NCBI GenBank assembly: GCA_963576735.1
Contig: OY755177.1
Coordinates: forward strand, 1,178,001-1,242,000
Direction: 5' to 3'
DNA from: Bedellia somnulentella
Taxonomy: Eukaryota; Arthropoda; Insecta; Lepidoptera; Bedelliidae
DNA length: 64,000 nucleotides
The position numbers were made by a program, and so were the translations under genes. Of the stretch, positions 21,897-32,089 are shown piece after piece. How positions within the stretch are numbered: position 1 is the stretch's first letter; the number at the start of each line of letters is the position of its first letter. The notes beneath the pieces were generated by a model, which saw nothing but the letters and a program-made list of their open reading frames with translations, was not told the origin of the DNA and ran no database searches.

Positions 21897-22281
21897 TTTT
21901 AAATACAAAAAACTAGCGAAGTTTTCCATCTGTAATAAACTTTAATCTTTGTAACAAGCACGGTGTATCGAGGTCGCATGTGTGTCTGGGAATCACATCA
22001 AATCAACCGTTCATTAACATTGAACCAATCATAGCCAACTGTGCAGATGACATACAAAAGCACCTCGTGGCGTGTTTGTTTCAGTATAAATAAATATATT
22101 GGATGAGTGTTTTAAGTTCGTAAGAATTGTAGAAATGTAACGGAATACTGTTTTGAGATTTGTGAGAAATGTAATTGTTGCTTTTTAAACTATATATATT
22201 TATTACATTTCTAAAACGTATATGTGTATTTTATTTAGGTATTTGCATTGCTTGTATATATAAAAGTATGTAGTTATTTGG
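21897..22281. other. unique stretch
   Basis: Has AACCAATCATAG near 22023 and TATAAATAAATATA near 22085, which could be promoter-like, but no transcript structure follows. Confidence 0.3.
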
Positions 22282-22444
22282 AAATGATAGTGGGAAAAAG
22301 ATGGTAAAAATAAAGGTTGTTGGTGATGGGTCTCCAACCGCAGTGCCCAAAAATCCCTTAAAAGCCCCAATACCGTTAGTCGCCTCTTACGTACACCCAC
22401 CGGAAGAAATAGGGTAGTGCTATTCTAAGCCGACACTACACAGC
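22282..22444 (-). mobile_element. SINE-A copy lacking its 3' end
   Basis: The head side is intact, but the copy stops at GAAATGATAGTGGG: the CACTTTTGG-to-tail part is absent. Retroposons usually lose the 5' end, so this one was probably cut by a later deletion. Confidence 0.88.
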
Positions 22445-22944
22445 ATTACACTTCACACGACACTGCATATTATTACTTTTGTAAATTTGTGTTTGATGTG
22501 CCATAAAGATTTATTCTATTCTATTCTTGAAAGAGTTAAATGTATTAGCCTAATATCATTTTTTTTAAGATATTTTAGGGATGTTGATCGGATGGTTCAA
22601 TTATTATGAAACATTTCAAATTAAAATGTGATTCCAGACAATGACATCGGTTACTTATTTATACTAAGATACAAAAGGAAGAAATTAACCATTACTAACA
22701 AATCAGGAAATATTGAAATTGAGAGGCGAAAAATTAAAAAATGAAAGGTCATTTCTGGAGAACTTTTAATAAAGGTAACAATACTTTATATTCTATCTCT
22801 AACAGGACATCGAAGAAAAAGATATAGTGTTTCTATTTTAAAACAAATCTTGACGGCTTTAATGCAATATTTAAATATAAGCTCAGTGGTTAGAGAGGAT
22901 GGCTAAAATGTATTTTTTTAAAACAAATAAAAATTGACACTTTT
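22445..22944. other. AT-rich stretch
   Basis: Nothing recognised. Confidence 0.5.
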
Positions 22945-23003
22945 GACAATTATATCAGTAGAGAACGACCACGTAGGGCACATATAGATTAAATTAAATG
23001 TCT
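22945..23003 (+). mobile_element. LINE-C internal fragment
   Basis: ATCAGTAGAGAACGACCACG and AGGGCACATATAGATTAAAT match the RGRPRRTHIDQ-coding part of LINE-C. Confidence 0.6.
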
Positions 23004-23039
23004 GTTTAATTAAATGTTGTGTATGTTTTGTTGATTTAA

Positions 23040-23235
23040 TTAAATAGTGGGTAACCCTGGCGCGACTACGTCGCGTCCAATAAAATAAGTTTATTTTGAA
23101 ATTTTCCGACCAATCACAGCGCAGCTCTTTTGAATTTCTAGTGAATTTTTCTGATTGGCCGGTTTGAAAAAAATCCGACCAATCACAGCGCATCTCTGAT
23201 CGACTAAAGTTTGCGCGCGCTTATGACACTCAAGC
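23040..23235. promoter_or_regulatory. CCAAT-box cluster in a GC-richer patch
   Basis: TCCGACCAATCACAGCGCA is present twice (23105 and 23174), with an inverted CCAAT (CTGATTGGCC at 23151) between and TTTGCGCGCGC after. Such CCAAT arrays occur in promoters and LTRs. No gene or paired LTR is visible, so the role is open. Confidence 0.3.
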
Positions 23236-23436
23236 AAAGTCTATGGGCCAAAATCGAAACTTTGAAATTCTGTAACAATTAACTTAATCCAGTTAAATCA
23301 GATGTCTGAATTTTGTGCACACCACGGCCGCGAACTGTACAAAACGATACCTGAACCAAATTTCAAGCTTAACTCATCGCGTCACAGGCTTCTGGGCAAG
23401 AAAGAGGCTTACAGAAATAATATATAAAGATGTTTG

Positions 23437-23648
23437 TGACGGCTTAGATTTGCACTCCCTTATTGCATCCCCTGAGTGTACATAAGGGAAGTTTAAGGGT
23501 ATCAAGGCTTTTTAAGAGATCCATCACTAAAAACATATTTTTTACAATCTCTTCCCCACTTAATTTCCAAAAGTGGCTGAAGAATTTTCTGGTTCTGTAG
23601 CTTTGGCTACCTCTTTTAAGGATATAGCCGTGATTGTATGAATGTAGG
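23437..23648 (+). mobile_element. SINE-A copy, decayed
   Basis: GACGGCTTAGATTTGCAC, GAGTGTACATAAGGGAAG, TTCCAAAAGTGGCTGAAG, GATATAGCCGTGA in order; lacks part of the centre. Confidence 0.8.
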
Positions 23649-23744
23649 CTCTTCCAAAATGTAAGTTATTTCACCAGGCTAAATTTCTGTAAGTTATTAA
23701 CATTCTAAATACTATTCTCGCTAGATGCAGCGGTAATTTCCTCT

Positions 23745-23818
23745 ATGCATACATATATTTACGCCATTAATTCCCATGGAGCAAGACAGAGACTATTAAT
23801 CGCCACTTTGTAAGTTTC
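23745..23818 (-). mobile_element. LINE-C 3' tip
   Basis: CATACATATATTTACGCC and AGAGACTATTAATCGCCACT. Confidence 0.75.
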
Positions 23819-23907
23819 AAGAAAACCTTATAAGCATATTCCAACCACTTCCCTAAATTACAGCTAAATTTCCACACAACAAAAATGAAAGGCATAAAAT
23901 GTTGTAA

Positions 23908-23990
23908 TAAAATGTGGCTGAGGAGTATTTAGCTCTCAAGCTCTGGCTACCCCTTTTTGGGATTTAGGCCGTGTTTATATGTATGTATGT
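23908..23990 (+). mobile_element. SINE-A 3' fragment
   Basis: ATGTGGCTGAGGAGTATTTA, CTGGCTACCCCTTTTTGGGA and TATATGTATGTATG; 5'-truncated. Confidence 0.8.
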
Positions 23991-24239
23991 TACTTAATAC
24001 AGTATAGCTAAGTATCCACTTAACAAAAATAGCCCTACACATACAAAGAAACAAACAAACACAAAATCCCGCATTGTTGACAGCGAATGAAGTCACCTCG
24101 CTAGTCACCACCTCAGCTCGACGCGTCGTGATGTCCTCGTTACACACTAGTACAAACACGCTCTGTTCTGCAGACAATATTTCACCTAGCTAATGGGTGG
24201 ACGGTGTTGCTAGCTTCATGTTACCTAGTTTCATTGTAA

Positions 24240-24493
24240 TATAACATAACAAAAACATAAACATAAACGTTCACGCCGAATATCTCCGAAGGGGTTGGCA
24301 GAGGTACTAATACTTCTGAACATCACGTGACTTTGTCACCTAGTGTTCAGAGTACCCACGTTTTGGATGGACATGGACAGTGTACTCACGTGATAGGGGG
24401 CAGGCCTATCGCCGTTTTTGTACGAATACACTGTCACATGACTAAGTACAACTCAGCCATGTGGCTTTCCTCACGATGTTTTCCCTCACCGTA
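24240..24493 (-). mobile_element. SINE-B copy, 5'-truncated
   Basis: (AACAT)n-type tail, CTCCGAAGGGGTTGGCAGAG and the body up to TTTTCCCTCACCG; the tRNA head is missing. Confidence 0.88.
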
Positions 24494-24732
24494 ATAATGG
24501 TGGAGAATAGCAGTTTTAGAAGTTTACAAAACTTTAACGAATGTTCAATAGAGATACTCAATAGGTAGATGATTGTAAAAGTCGAATAAGAAAGATTCAG
24601 ATCAGGTTACCGATTTATTTATCAGTAGAGGCAGTCAACAGCTGATACGCCATATTAACAACTAATTTTGATTGTAAATACTATATTTTAAGACTATAAG
24701 ATATTTTTTAAAATTGTTAATGTGTTTATTAT

Positions 24733-24926
24733 TGGGTATTCGTAAGAGGCGACTTAGTGCATTAGGGCTTTTTAAGTGATTTTTGGGCGATGCGGTTGGA
24801 GATATCTCACCAAGAATATTTTACAATCTTTTCTCCACTTAACTTCCAAAAGTGGCTGAGTAATTTCGTATTCTGATTACGCTCTGGCTACCCCTTTTGG
24901 GGTTTATAGCCGTGAGTATATGTTTA
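24733..24926 (+). mobile_element. SINE-A copy, 5'-truncated
   Basis: Starts inside the element at GGGTATTCGTAAGAGGCGAC and runs to GTGAGTATATG. Confidence 0.85.
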
Positions 24927-25136
24927 TTTAAAATAACATGATTATTTATAGACTTTGATAAAATCTGTTTTAAATATATTAAACTTCTGAAGCAACGGTA
25001 AATGCATATTAAATATCAACAAATGAAACCCATTTTTTTTCCTTGCAAAAGTAACATTGCATGCAAACCAATAATCAAAGTTATGCTGTTTTTATATTCA
25101 AAAAATAATTGGTAAGAAATTACATTAATACTATAT

Positions 25137-25382
25137 TGTGGCGACAACTAGACGGCGAACTCACTCGCACACTAGTCCCTCTCTACTATTGATAACAGGT
25201 ACCTCCTAGCTCTTCGATATCGTCTATCAGTACACAGCAGGGTGTACTGGCCAGACCACCTCAGAACCAACTCAGAATTTGTATTAATGTTTAGCTAGAG
25301 AAACAATTCGACACCGCGATGTGCGATTTTTATGACGCTGCTAGTGTGCGAGTGAGTTCGCCGTCTAGCTGTAGCCACACTA
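25137..25382. mobile_element. MITE with about 42-bp inverted ends
   Basis: TGGCGACAACTAGACGGCGA...CTCGCACACTAG at the left and its complement CTAGTGTGCGAGTGAG...GCCACA at the right; arms about 42 bp with few differences. The interior is about 150 bp, non-coding. Target duplication unclear (TAT or CTAT at the flanks). Confidence 0.85.
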
Positions 25383-27249
25383 TCAAAATTCTTAAAATCA
25401 AGAAAAAATTAAGGATATATTTTAACAACCGTGATAGATCAGTGAGTAAAACACCTGTCAATCAAAAATATAACCAAATCCGCATGGAATAAAACATTAT
25501 TTTTACACATAGATTTGTTAAAGCCACATCAATTTTAACTAAACACCTCCTCTTTGTATTTAAGTCTGTTAAAAAATATACTATTTCAAATCCTATCAAA
25601 CTATCTCTTCTTTTTAGTACCGTTTGAGCCGACCAAGCAGTATGTAGCCATAAAACATATTAGTAGGTTCTATAGGTAAGAATACTTCAGAGTTTTTTGA
25701 CCCATGAACTTTTGTAAATCACTCAGAAAGGTTCATAATATTTAAGGCCGTTCAAACACAACAAATCTGTAGCCCATCAATTCAGTACCCAAATGATGCA
25801 CTTTCATTACCGACGTCAGTAAAAAACTGTACCAACCTACTTAAGAACAAACGAATGTATTCAAATTCCCTTGATTGGTCGAGGATGACAACACCAGCGG
25901 TAATAAAAAGTAATGCGCGTACCAGATGGACGTATGCGTAGGGAATTATGCGTGAGGAAGATATTATTAATTTAGCGGTTGGAGTGCTAGAATTAGCGCT
26001 TATTAAGTATTTTTGAAATTACTCTAGTTTACTCTGCTTCGCTAAATATATGTTACGAGAAAAGCAACACAAAAAAAAGTAACAAGGGAGAAAGAGTTTC
26101 AGGATTAATTATTTCTCATCCTCTTTTGGTAGCATATCAGAGAAATATAGGAACCCACAAGATGAGCTAAAAAATTGTTGCTGATAAGTTGTAAATGACA
26201 TCACTTATCACAAAACTAAAGGTGCTAGATTCTTCAGTATTTTGACGAATTTCCGTTTTATAAAATATTACAAAGCAAATTTATAAATATGATGGTGACT
26301 AAATAATGGATATGATATGTATGCGATGTTCCCATATAGACTAACAAAGTGGCTTTAGAACTCCTTCTTCTCCACAAACTTTGGCTGACACATTTCGGGA
26401 AATATTCCTGTGCCTTCATAATAAATATAAATAATAAATAAAACATTAATCAAAAGAAATGTTCAAAAAGCGCTTTATCAAGCAATTCAGCGCAAAATCA
26501 CAAAACACGTATGAAACTGCGTATGAGTCAGTCCGGAGTACCGACCTCCTCCGTGGCAGTTAACGCTCATTACTGTATGGGGCTGCCAGCTTGATTGACG
26601 AGCAAAGTTATAGAGCTGTACCTACGAATAAACGTTTATGTCGTGTGGCAACACTTTATTTCTTGGAATGCTATTTGGCGCGAAAGTGCTAATCGTCGGC
26701 TTATTAGGTTTTTGGACAGTTATGCTGAAATAGTATGAACAAGATCTAGCATGTCTTTGTTACAGCTAACAGTTAGTGTTTATTTATGTTTTATAATGAG
26801 CGAGAGAATTGTCTTGAATTTGGATACTAAAATACCTTGAACTTAATTTGAAATCATTTTGGAATGTTCAAGCAATGCAACATTCACATTGAAAGCATAT
26901 TAATAGAAAAAGGGAGAGTTTATTTAAGATTTTTGGTCTATATATTTAATGAATCAACATTATCTTTGAAACAGCATTCACACCATATGTCCCCAAAAAA
27001 CTGAGATTGGTGCTAGTTCTTGTGCATATATTGTGATCCTTTTTTAGCGTGTAAATTGTACCCACTTGATAGAGGGCAATACCAACTGTTTTATTTATAA
27101 ACTGCTTCAATATTTTTATTCTTCGTTCTTCGGTTCTTATATCACAAGAATAAATAAAAGAGATATTAAAAAGTGAAAGATGGCTATATAGTAAAAGATG
27201 TGGTTATATAGTAAAGTATAGTAAAGGGAGGTTAACCCAATCCGAAATA
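25383..27249. other. longest repeat-free stretch of this part
   Basis: About 1.87 kb with no gene and no clear repeat. A patch at 26970-27090 (CCATATGTCCCC, ACCCACTTGATAGAGGGCA) may be a very decayed SINE-B. Moderately GC-rich around 26530-26620. Confidence 0.4.
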
Positions 27250-27355
27250 ATTCAAAAGGGCGGGAGACCGAAGTGAGATAAATAAAAGACGACTAAGAAG
27301 ATTAATGAATGAGAAAAACGAGAGAAGAATGCTAGCTCTAACAATCTCAATGGTA
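27250..27355 (+). mobile_element. LINE-C 3' part, decayed
   Basis: GACCGAAGTGAGATAAATAA, AGACGACTAAGAAGATTAAT follow the LINE-C coding end; the tip is barely visible. Confidence 0.5.
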
Positions 27356-27375
27356 ATTAATAATATAAATAGTTT

Positions 27376-27545
27376 TCCGTGTACTGTCGGTTTAGAATGT
27401 CACTATCCCTTTCTACCCACGGGTGTCGTAAGAAGCGACTAAGGGTGTGGGGCTTTTTCGTCGGTTGAGGATACTTTATTTCTTCCATCTAATCCCCTAT
27501 CAACTTCCAAATGTGGCGGAGGAGTTTATAGGAGTATATAAGTAG
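27376..27545 (+). mobile_element. SINE-A copy, subfamily 2, internally deleted
   Basis: TTCCGTGTACTGTCGGTTTA head, CTACCCACGGGTGTCGTAAG marker, then deletions; the ACCCC hairpin is lost. Confidence 0.85.
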
Positions 27546-27573
27546 TAATTATTTATTTACTACAAGTATCAGA

Positions 27574-27728
27574 AGGGCAAGCACGAGCGGTGTTTAAACT
27601 AGATAAAATAGCGCTGTTTTATCGACACGATAACGGTTAGAATGAGATGGCAGTATACGATACTAAGTAAGTGCGTAAGCGATGGCTGTTTTATCCCACG
27701 CGATAACTAGTTTAAACACCGCTCGTAA
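27574..27728. mobile_element. MITE G, best copy
   Basis: GGGCAAGCACGAGCGGTGTT...AAACTAG at the left and CTAGTTTAAACACCGCTCGT at the right are inverted ends of about 25 bp. The interior has ATCGACACGATAACGGTTAG and GATGGCAGTATACGATAC. Relatives at 16972 and 40331. Confidence 0.85.
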
Positions 27729-28029
27729 TAGTCGGGCTGGAGAGCATAAATACACAGAGGGTGATCCAAAGATTTCTCTGTTCTAAGGTGACTCACAATT
27801 AACTGATGTGCGAGGTTAAGTGGAGCGGCGACGCACGCATACCGGTCAATTGCCGCAATTGTTGTGCCTTGGGAACCCGCTGTGGGGTCGGCAGGTCAAC
27901 ACCATGACACATTTCACTTTAAAGAACATCAACTTGTTAGCCATCACTTTCACAATACGAAATATAAAGTGAATATCTTGGAAAGATGTACCTACTGCTG
28001 CACTCAAATTTGACAATACAAAGCACGCT

Positions 28030-28155
28030 AAAAGAGCATGTATTAATGGATGTAAACGAAGGTTGAGAGGTTTCTCAGGATCGTGCAAAGTGGCGATCGG
28101 TAGTCTCTGCCAACCCCAATGGGAAATAATGGCGTGAGTATATGTGTGTATGTAC
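28030..28155 (+). mobile_element. LINE-C 3' end
   Basis: AAGAGCATGTATTAATGGAT, GTGGCGATCGGTAGTCTCTG, CCAACCCCAATGGGAAAT and GGCGTGAGTATATGTGTG. Confidence 0.88.
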
Positions 28156-28293
28156 TAGTGTGCGTAAACGCAAACTTGTGATAAGTTATTTGCGGTGTCA
28201 ACTTGTACTTCCATGGCCAAATTCGGAAGAAATATCTTTTACACGAAGAACTGTTCTAAGATGTGTATTTTAGATTAAACTAAAATAATTTGA

Positions 28294-28523
28294 CTCATAA
28301 ATAAAAGATGTTATTAAAGGAAAGAAAAATTTCGACACTGGCACAACACTACTTGAACGTGTAAAAAAGAAACAAAGGATAGAGAAATTTCGCGCTGGAT
28401 GCCAACTGACACTGTAGCTCAGTTGGCAGAGCGACGGGGGCGTATACCCGAAGGTCGCGGGTTCGAACCCCGCCAGTGTCGAAATTTTTCTTTCCTTTAA
28501 TAACATCTTTTATTTATGAGTAA
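28294..28523 (+). mobile_element. tRNA fold-back repeat, copy 1 (continues at 30195)
   Basis: Perfect 49-bp inverted ends at 28294-28342 and 28472-28520 enclose AACACTACTTGAACGTG, TTTCGCGCTGGATGCC and a tRNA-like unit (28408-28480). The right end overlaps the tRNA acceptor arm. The repeat was later split by the Helitron at 28524-30194: its expected continuation AATCCCCACATGAGGAATTC resumes at 30197. Confidence 0.85.
28408..28480 (+). tRNA. tRNA-like unit in fold-back repeat
   Basis: Acceptor arms GACACTG/CAGTGTC pair perfectly; D arm GCTC/GAGC; T arm GCGGG-TTCGAAC-CCCGC. The anticodon arm has one G too many (8-nt loop). TTTTT, a Pol III stop, follows 5 nt later. Because the same unit recurs in five repeat copies, it is more likely repeat-borne than a working tRNA gene. 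Confidence 0.55.
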
Positions 28524-28646
28524 CTAGCAACCCGTCCCGGCTTCGCTCGGGCATGTATTAACATTAGCATTTTGTTTTTTATTTTATTACATGTATTATT
28601 ATTTTAATATATTTTTTTTAAGTTTTAAGCTATGTTATAATTTTTT

Positions 28647-28815
28647 GCTGTGTAGTGTCGGCTTAGAATAGCACTACCCCATTTCTTCCGGTGGGTGTAC
28701 GTAAGAGGCGACTAACGGTTTTGGGGCTTTTGAGGGATTTTTGGGCGATGCGGTTGGTGACCCATCACCAACTACCTTTATTTCACCATCTTTTCCCCAC
28801 ACAACTTCCAAAAGT
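28647..28815 (+). mobile_element. SINE-A host copy, 5' part
   Basis: Head GCTGTGTAGTGTCGGCTTAG to ACTTCCAAAAGT, where another SINE-A is inserted. Continues at 29074. Confidence 0.93.
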
Positions 28816-29061
28816 ACATACATACATATACTCACGGCTATAAATCCCTAGAAGGGGTAGCCAGAGCTAAGGAATTAGAAATTCCTCAGCCACATTTGGA
28901 AGTTGTGTGGGGAAAAGATGGTAAAATAAAGGTTGTTGGTGATGGGTCTCCAACCGCATCGCCCAAAATCCCTTAAAAGCCCCAATACCGTTAGTCGCCT
29001 CTTACGTACACCCACCGGAAGAAATGGGGTAGTGCTATTCTAAGCCGACACAACACACCAG
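28816..29061 (-). mobile_element. SINE-A inserted into SINE-A
   Basis: Full inverted copy. The host sequence ACTTCCAAAAGT is duplicated at 28804-28815 and 29062-29073 (12 bp), proving separate insertion into the older copy. Confidence 0.95.
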
Positions 29062-29152
29062 ACTTCCAAAAGTGGCTGAGGAATTTCTGATTCCTTAGCT
29101 CTGGCTACCCCTTCTAGGGATTTATAGCCGTGAGTATATGTATGTATGTATG
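29062..29152 (+). mobile_element. SINE-A host copy, 3' part
   Basis: Begins with the duplicated ACTTCCAAAAGT and runs to the TATG tail. Confidence 0.93.
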
Positions 29153-29303
29153 TTATATTTTTTTGTATTTATATTTAGATATCTTTTTTTTATTTTTCAT
29201 AATGAGTAATTACATCAAAAGCCATTCAATTTATAGAGTAAGAGCTTCCCTGTAAACAATATTTGACGTTGTTGTATTTTGGGGCAGCAAAATAAATTGA
29301 TGT

Positions 29304-29615
29304 TCAGGGGCTACCACCCGCGACAGGCCAAACGTACAGTTGACCGTGAGTAAAACAATTCTTTCGCAGGTCAATCCCTACTAATTTGAAGGTTTGGCCT
29401 TGGGACTTATTAATTGTTAAAGCAAAAGATGTTTTAACCGGAAATTGTAGCCGTTTAAATGGAATTGGCAGATCAGTTGGGATCATCGGTATCCTCGGTA
29501 TATGAGCTAATTGACCGGCTGCTGGGCCTGTGATAATAGTCGCTACAATTAAATTTTTCTTCAACTCTTTGATAAGCAGCCTCCCGTACCCCTTGGTGAC
29601 GCCTGCAACAACTTA
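29304..29615 (-). pseudogene. Helitron Pif1-like helicase, C-terminal piece
   Basis: Translation has GRLLIKELKKN, IVATIITGPAAGQ, FPVKTSFALTINKSQGQTF, GIDLRKNCFTHGQLYV, the conserved C-terminal blocks of Pif1 helicases in Helitrons (the ALTINKSQGQT block is helicase motif VI-region). Frame is lost right after HGQLYV, where ACSRV is expected. The N-terminal helicase motifs and the HUH Rep domain are gone. It once unwound DNA for rolling-circle transposition; it is inactive now. Confidence 0.9.
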
Positions 29616-30194
29616 CTATGCATAGCTAATCGAGCGGAGTTTTATCTATTTTTTGAATTCGAGATAACTTTCGAATGGAATGTTCGAATTGAATAATTCA
29701 AAAAGTAATATAAGGGTATTGAAGTAGTCTGAAATAATATATACGTTTTTTATAAGGATTAGATAGGTACAAATAAAGAGCCTCTTCTAAAGCAGGATTT
29801 TAATTTAATTTTTAAATAATTTTATATAATGACGCTTGTTGTGAGATAACTATAATAGTTAGAGACATGCTGTCTGGGCATTTTTTTAGATAATAATGTG
29901 TTCTATAAAATTGTAGCACATAATTTTATTCTATTGTCAATAGTTTTCGCAGCGCACGCGATGTAAGGATTTTTTTTGGTATTTCTTTAACACCTTGGGT
30001 TACATTTTTGAAGTTTACGTAAGGATCCCTAATTTTTTGAAAATGAAATATAGCCTATGTCACTCGGGAATAGTGTAGCATTAAAACAGTGAAAGAATTT
30101 TTCAAATCCGTCCAGTAGTTTTGGAGCCTATTCAATTCAAACAAACAAACAAACAAAAAATCAAACCTTTCCTCTTTATAATATTAAGTATAGA

Positions 30195-30237
30195 TAATCC
30201 CCACATGAGGAATTCATGCCAAAAAACATTAAATTAT
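30195..30237 (+). mobile_element. tRNA fold-back repeat copy 1, right end
   Basis: AATCCCCACATGAGGAATTC and CCAAAAAACATTAAATTA match the right end of copy 2 (30509-30553), as expected if the Helitron split copy 1. Confidence 0.85.
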
Positions 30238-30296
30238 GTGATAGTTAGGCGTTTCCAACATTTGCATTCTATCTGAAAAGGTAGACAAGTGGCCGT

Positions 30297-30553
30297 CCGA
30301 ATTAGTTAAAATTCGGAGGTAGGAAACGCAAACACTACTTGAACGTGTAAAAAAGAAACAAAGGATAGAGAAATTTCGCGCTGGATGCCAACTGACACTG
30401 TAGCTCAGTTGGCAGAGCGACGGGGGCGTATACCCGAAGGTCGCGGGTTCGAACCCCGCCAGTGTCGAATTTTTTCTTTCCTTTAATAACATCTTTTATT
30501 TATGAGTAATAATCCTCACATGAGGAATTCATGCCAAAAAACATTAAATTAAA
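30297..30553 (+). mobile_element. tRNA fold-back repeat, copy 2
   Basis: Starts at the small palindrome CCGAATTAGTTAAAATTCGG, carries the tRNA-like unit (30394-30466) and ends CATGAGGAATTCATGCC...CATTAAATTA. It lacks the left inverted end seen in copies 1 and 4. Confidence 0.85.
30394..30466 (+). tRNA. tRNA-like unit in fold-back repeat
   Basis: Identical by eye to the unit at 28408-28480. Confidence 0.55.
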
Positions 30554-30886
30554 ATAATTTGAGATAGAATAAATTCTTTTTCATAGTTGTACCAACATGA
30601 TTTCGTGTAACCATCTAAGACTCCTTTTTAAATTGAAATTCCGAACAGCTCTGCGTGGAAAAAAATCCAACGAACTAAATTCCACCATATTTTTTTTCTT
30701 ATCTATCAATTTATACTTTTTGATTAACCGTTACTCATATATTTATATTTTAACATAAAAATATGTTCTTAAAAAAAATATGTTGTGTCCAGAATCAATC
30801 AAGAATAATGTGTATCTTTAGTTTATAGCAAGCCAATTTTTCTATTAATTTGTTCATACTTTGTTTATGAATTCAATAATGCTTTT
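30554..30886. other. AT-rich stretch
   Basis: No recognisable feature. Confidence 0.5.
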
Positions 30887-30990
30887 CATACATACATATA
30901 CTCACGCCATTATTTCCCATTGGGGTGAACAGAGACTATCATTCGCCACTTTGTATATCCTAGAAAACTTCTCTACCTTCGTTTATGTAA
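30887..30990 (-). mobile_element. LINE-C 3' end
   Basis: CATACATACATATACTCACG, CCCATTGGGGTGAACAGAGA, CATTCGCCACTTTGTA. Confidence 0.85.
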
Positions 30991-31339
30991 TGATTTTATC
31001 TTCACCATGAAATAACCTCTTCCAAACACACACACACAACTCCAAATTCTAAACAGCCCTCAGAAAAACATACGAAACCTTTTCCTAATCTCCTAAATTA
31101 TCTTTTTCAACTAAGAGAGTGACCCATTCGGAGTTTGTCCACAACCATTCGTTATCCAGAGGTGAATGATGGCTTCTGTTAGGCCGAAGCCACGAAAAAG
31201 GCCTCACCTTACTAAAGTAGTTAATAGTGCGATTAACTTCGCGAATAAATCACAGGACCCTTGGATGATTTAGGTACTTCTTATCTAAGGCAAAGTAGAC
31301 GGTAATAGCGGAATTAAAGATACGTTTATTATTTAATTA
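30991..31339. other. unique stretch
   Basis: No recognisable feature. Confidence 0.4.
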
Positions 31340-31577
31340 TACATACATACATATACTTACGGCTATTATTCCCTAAACGGGGTAGCCAGAGCTTTAGAAT
31401 GAGAAATTCCTCAGCCACTTTTTGAAGTTGAGTGGGGTAAAGATGGTAATAATAAATGTTTTTGGTGACGGGTCTCCAACCACATCGCCCAAAAACTCTT
31501 GAACACCCGTAGTCGCCTCTTACGATTACCCACGGGTAGAAATGGGGTAGTGTTATTCTAAGCCGACACTACACAGC
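31340..31577 (-). mobile_element. SINE-A copy, subfamily 3
   Basis: Inverted; markers GGTGACGGGTCTCC and ACGATTACCCACGGGTAGAA. Its head abuts CAAATTAATT, the start of a 78-bp segment that recurs after the next SINE-A. Confidence 0.92.
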
Positions 31578-31655
31578 AAATTAATTGTCAATTTGTTTGT
31601 CATTAATTTATCAAAAATAAATATAAATACTCCCGCTATAAGTTCTAATTGGACC
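31578..31655. repeat. 78-bp segment, first copy
   Basis: CAAATTAATTGTCAATTTGT ... CTATAAGTTCTAATTGGA. The second copy follows the SINE-A at 31657 and is split by Helitron H2 (31902-31936 and 32853-32893). Confidence 0.85.
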
Positions 31656-31656
31656 T

Positions 31657-31901
31657 ACATACATACATATACTCACGGCTGTAAATCCCTAGAAGGGGTA
31701 GCCAGAGCTAAGGAATTGAAATTCCTCAGCCACTTTTGGAAATGATAGTGGGGAAAAGATGGTAAAATAAAGGTTATTGGTGATGGGTCTCCAACCGCAT
31801 CGCCCAAAAATCCATGAAAAGCCCCAATACCGTTAGTCGCCTCTTACGTACACCCACCGGAAGAAAAGGGGTAGTGTTATTCTAAGCCGACACTACACAG
31901 C
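31657..31901 (-). mobile_element. SINE-A copy, subfamily 1
   Basis: Inverted full copy between the two 78-bp segments; its head (CACTACACAG) abuts CAAATTAATT exactly as the neighbouring SINE-A does. Confidence 0.93.
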
Positions 31902-31936
31902 AAATTAATTATCTATTTGTTTGTCATTAATTTATA

Positions 31937-32051
31937 TCTTCTATACTTAAATCTGTAGAGGTCAATTCTGTACATGGAATATATTTTCAAAATAACTATC
32001 AGGGGGTGATTAGGGATCGATACTGATGCCAAAAATGCAATCAGTAAAATT

Positions 32052-32089
<38 letters not shown>

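Larger units (their letters stand above)
28524..30194 (-). mobile_element. Helitron relic with helicase end
   Basis: On the minus strand it begins A|TCTATACTTAATATTATAA and ends GAGCGAAGCCGGGACGGGTT, GCTAG|T. It sits inside the tRNA repeat at GTAA|TAAT. It keeps about 300 bp of a Pif1-type helicase (29304-29615) and has lost the Rep part. SINE-A copies lie within it (28647-29152). The copy is a deletion derivative of an autonomous Helitron. Confidence 0.9.

Noticed and set aside
28270..28506. Open frame of 78 codons reading GFEPATFGYTPP (also at 30229 and 46069).
   Set aside because: It is the antisense translation of the repeat-borne tRNA; the same peptide arises at each copy.
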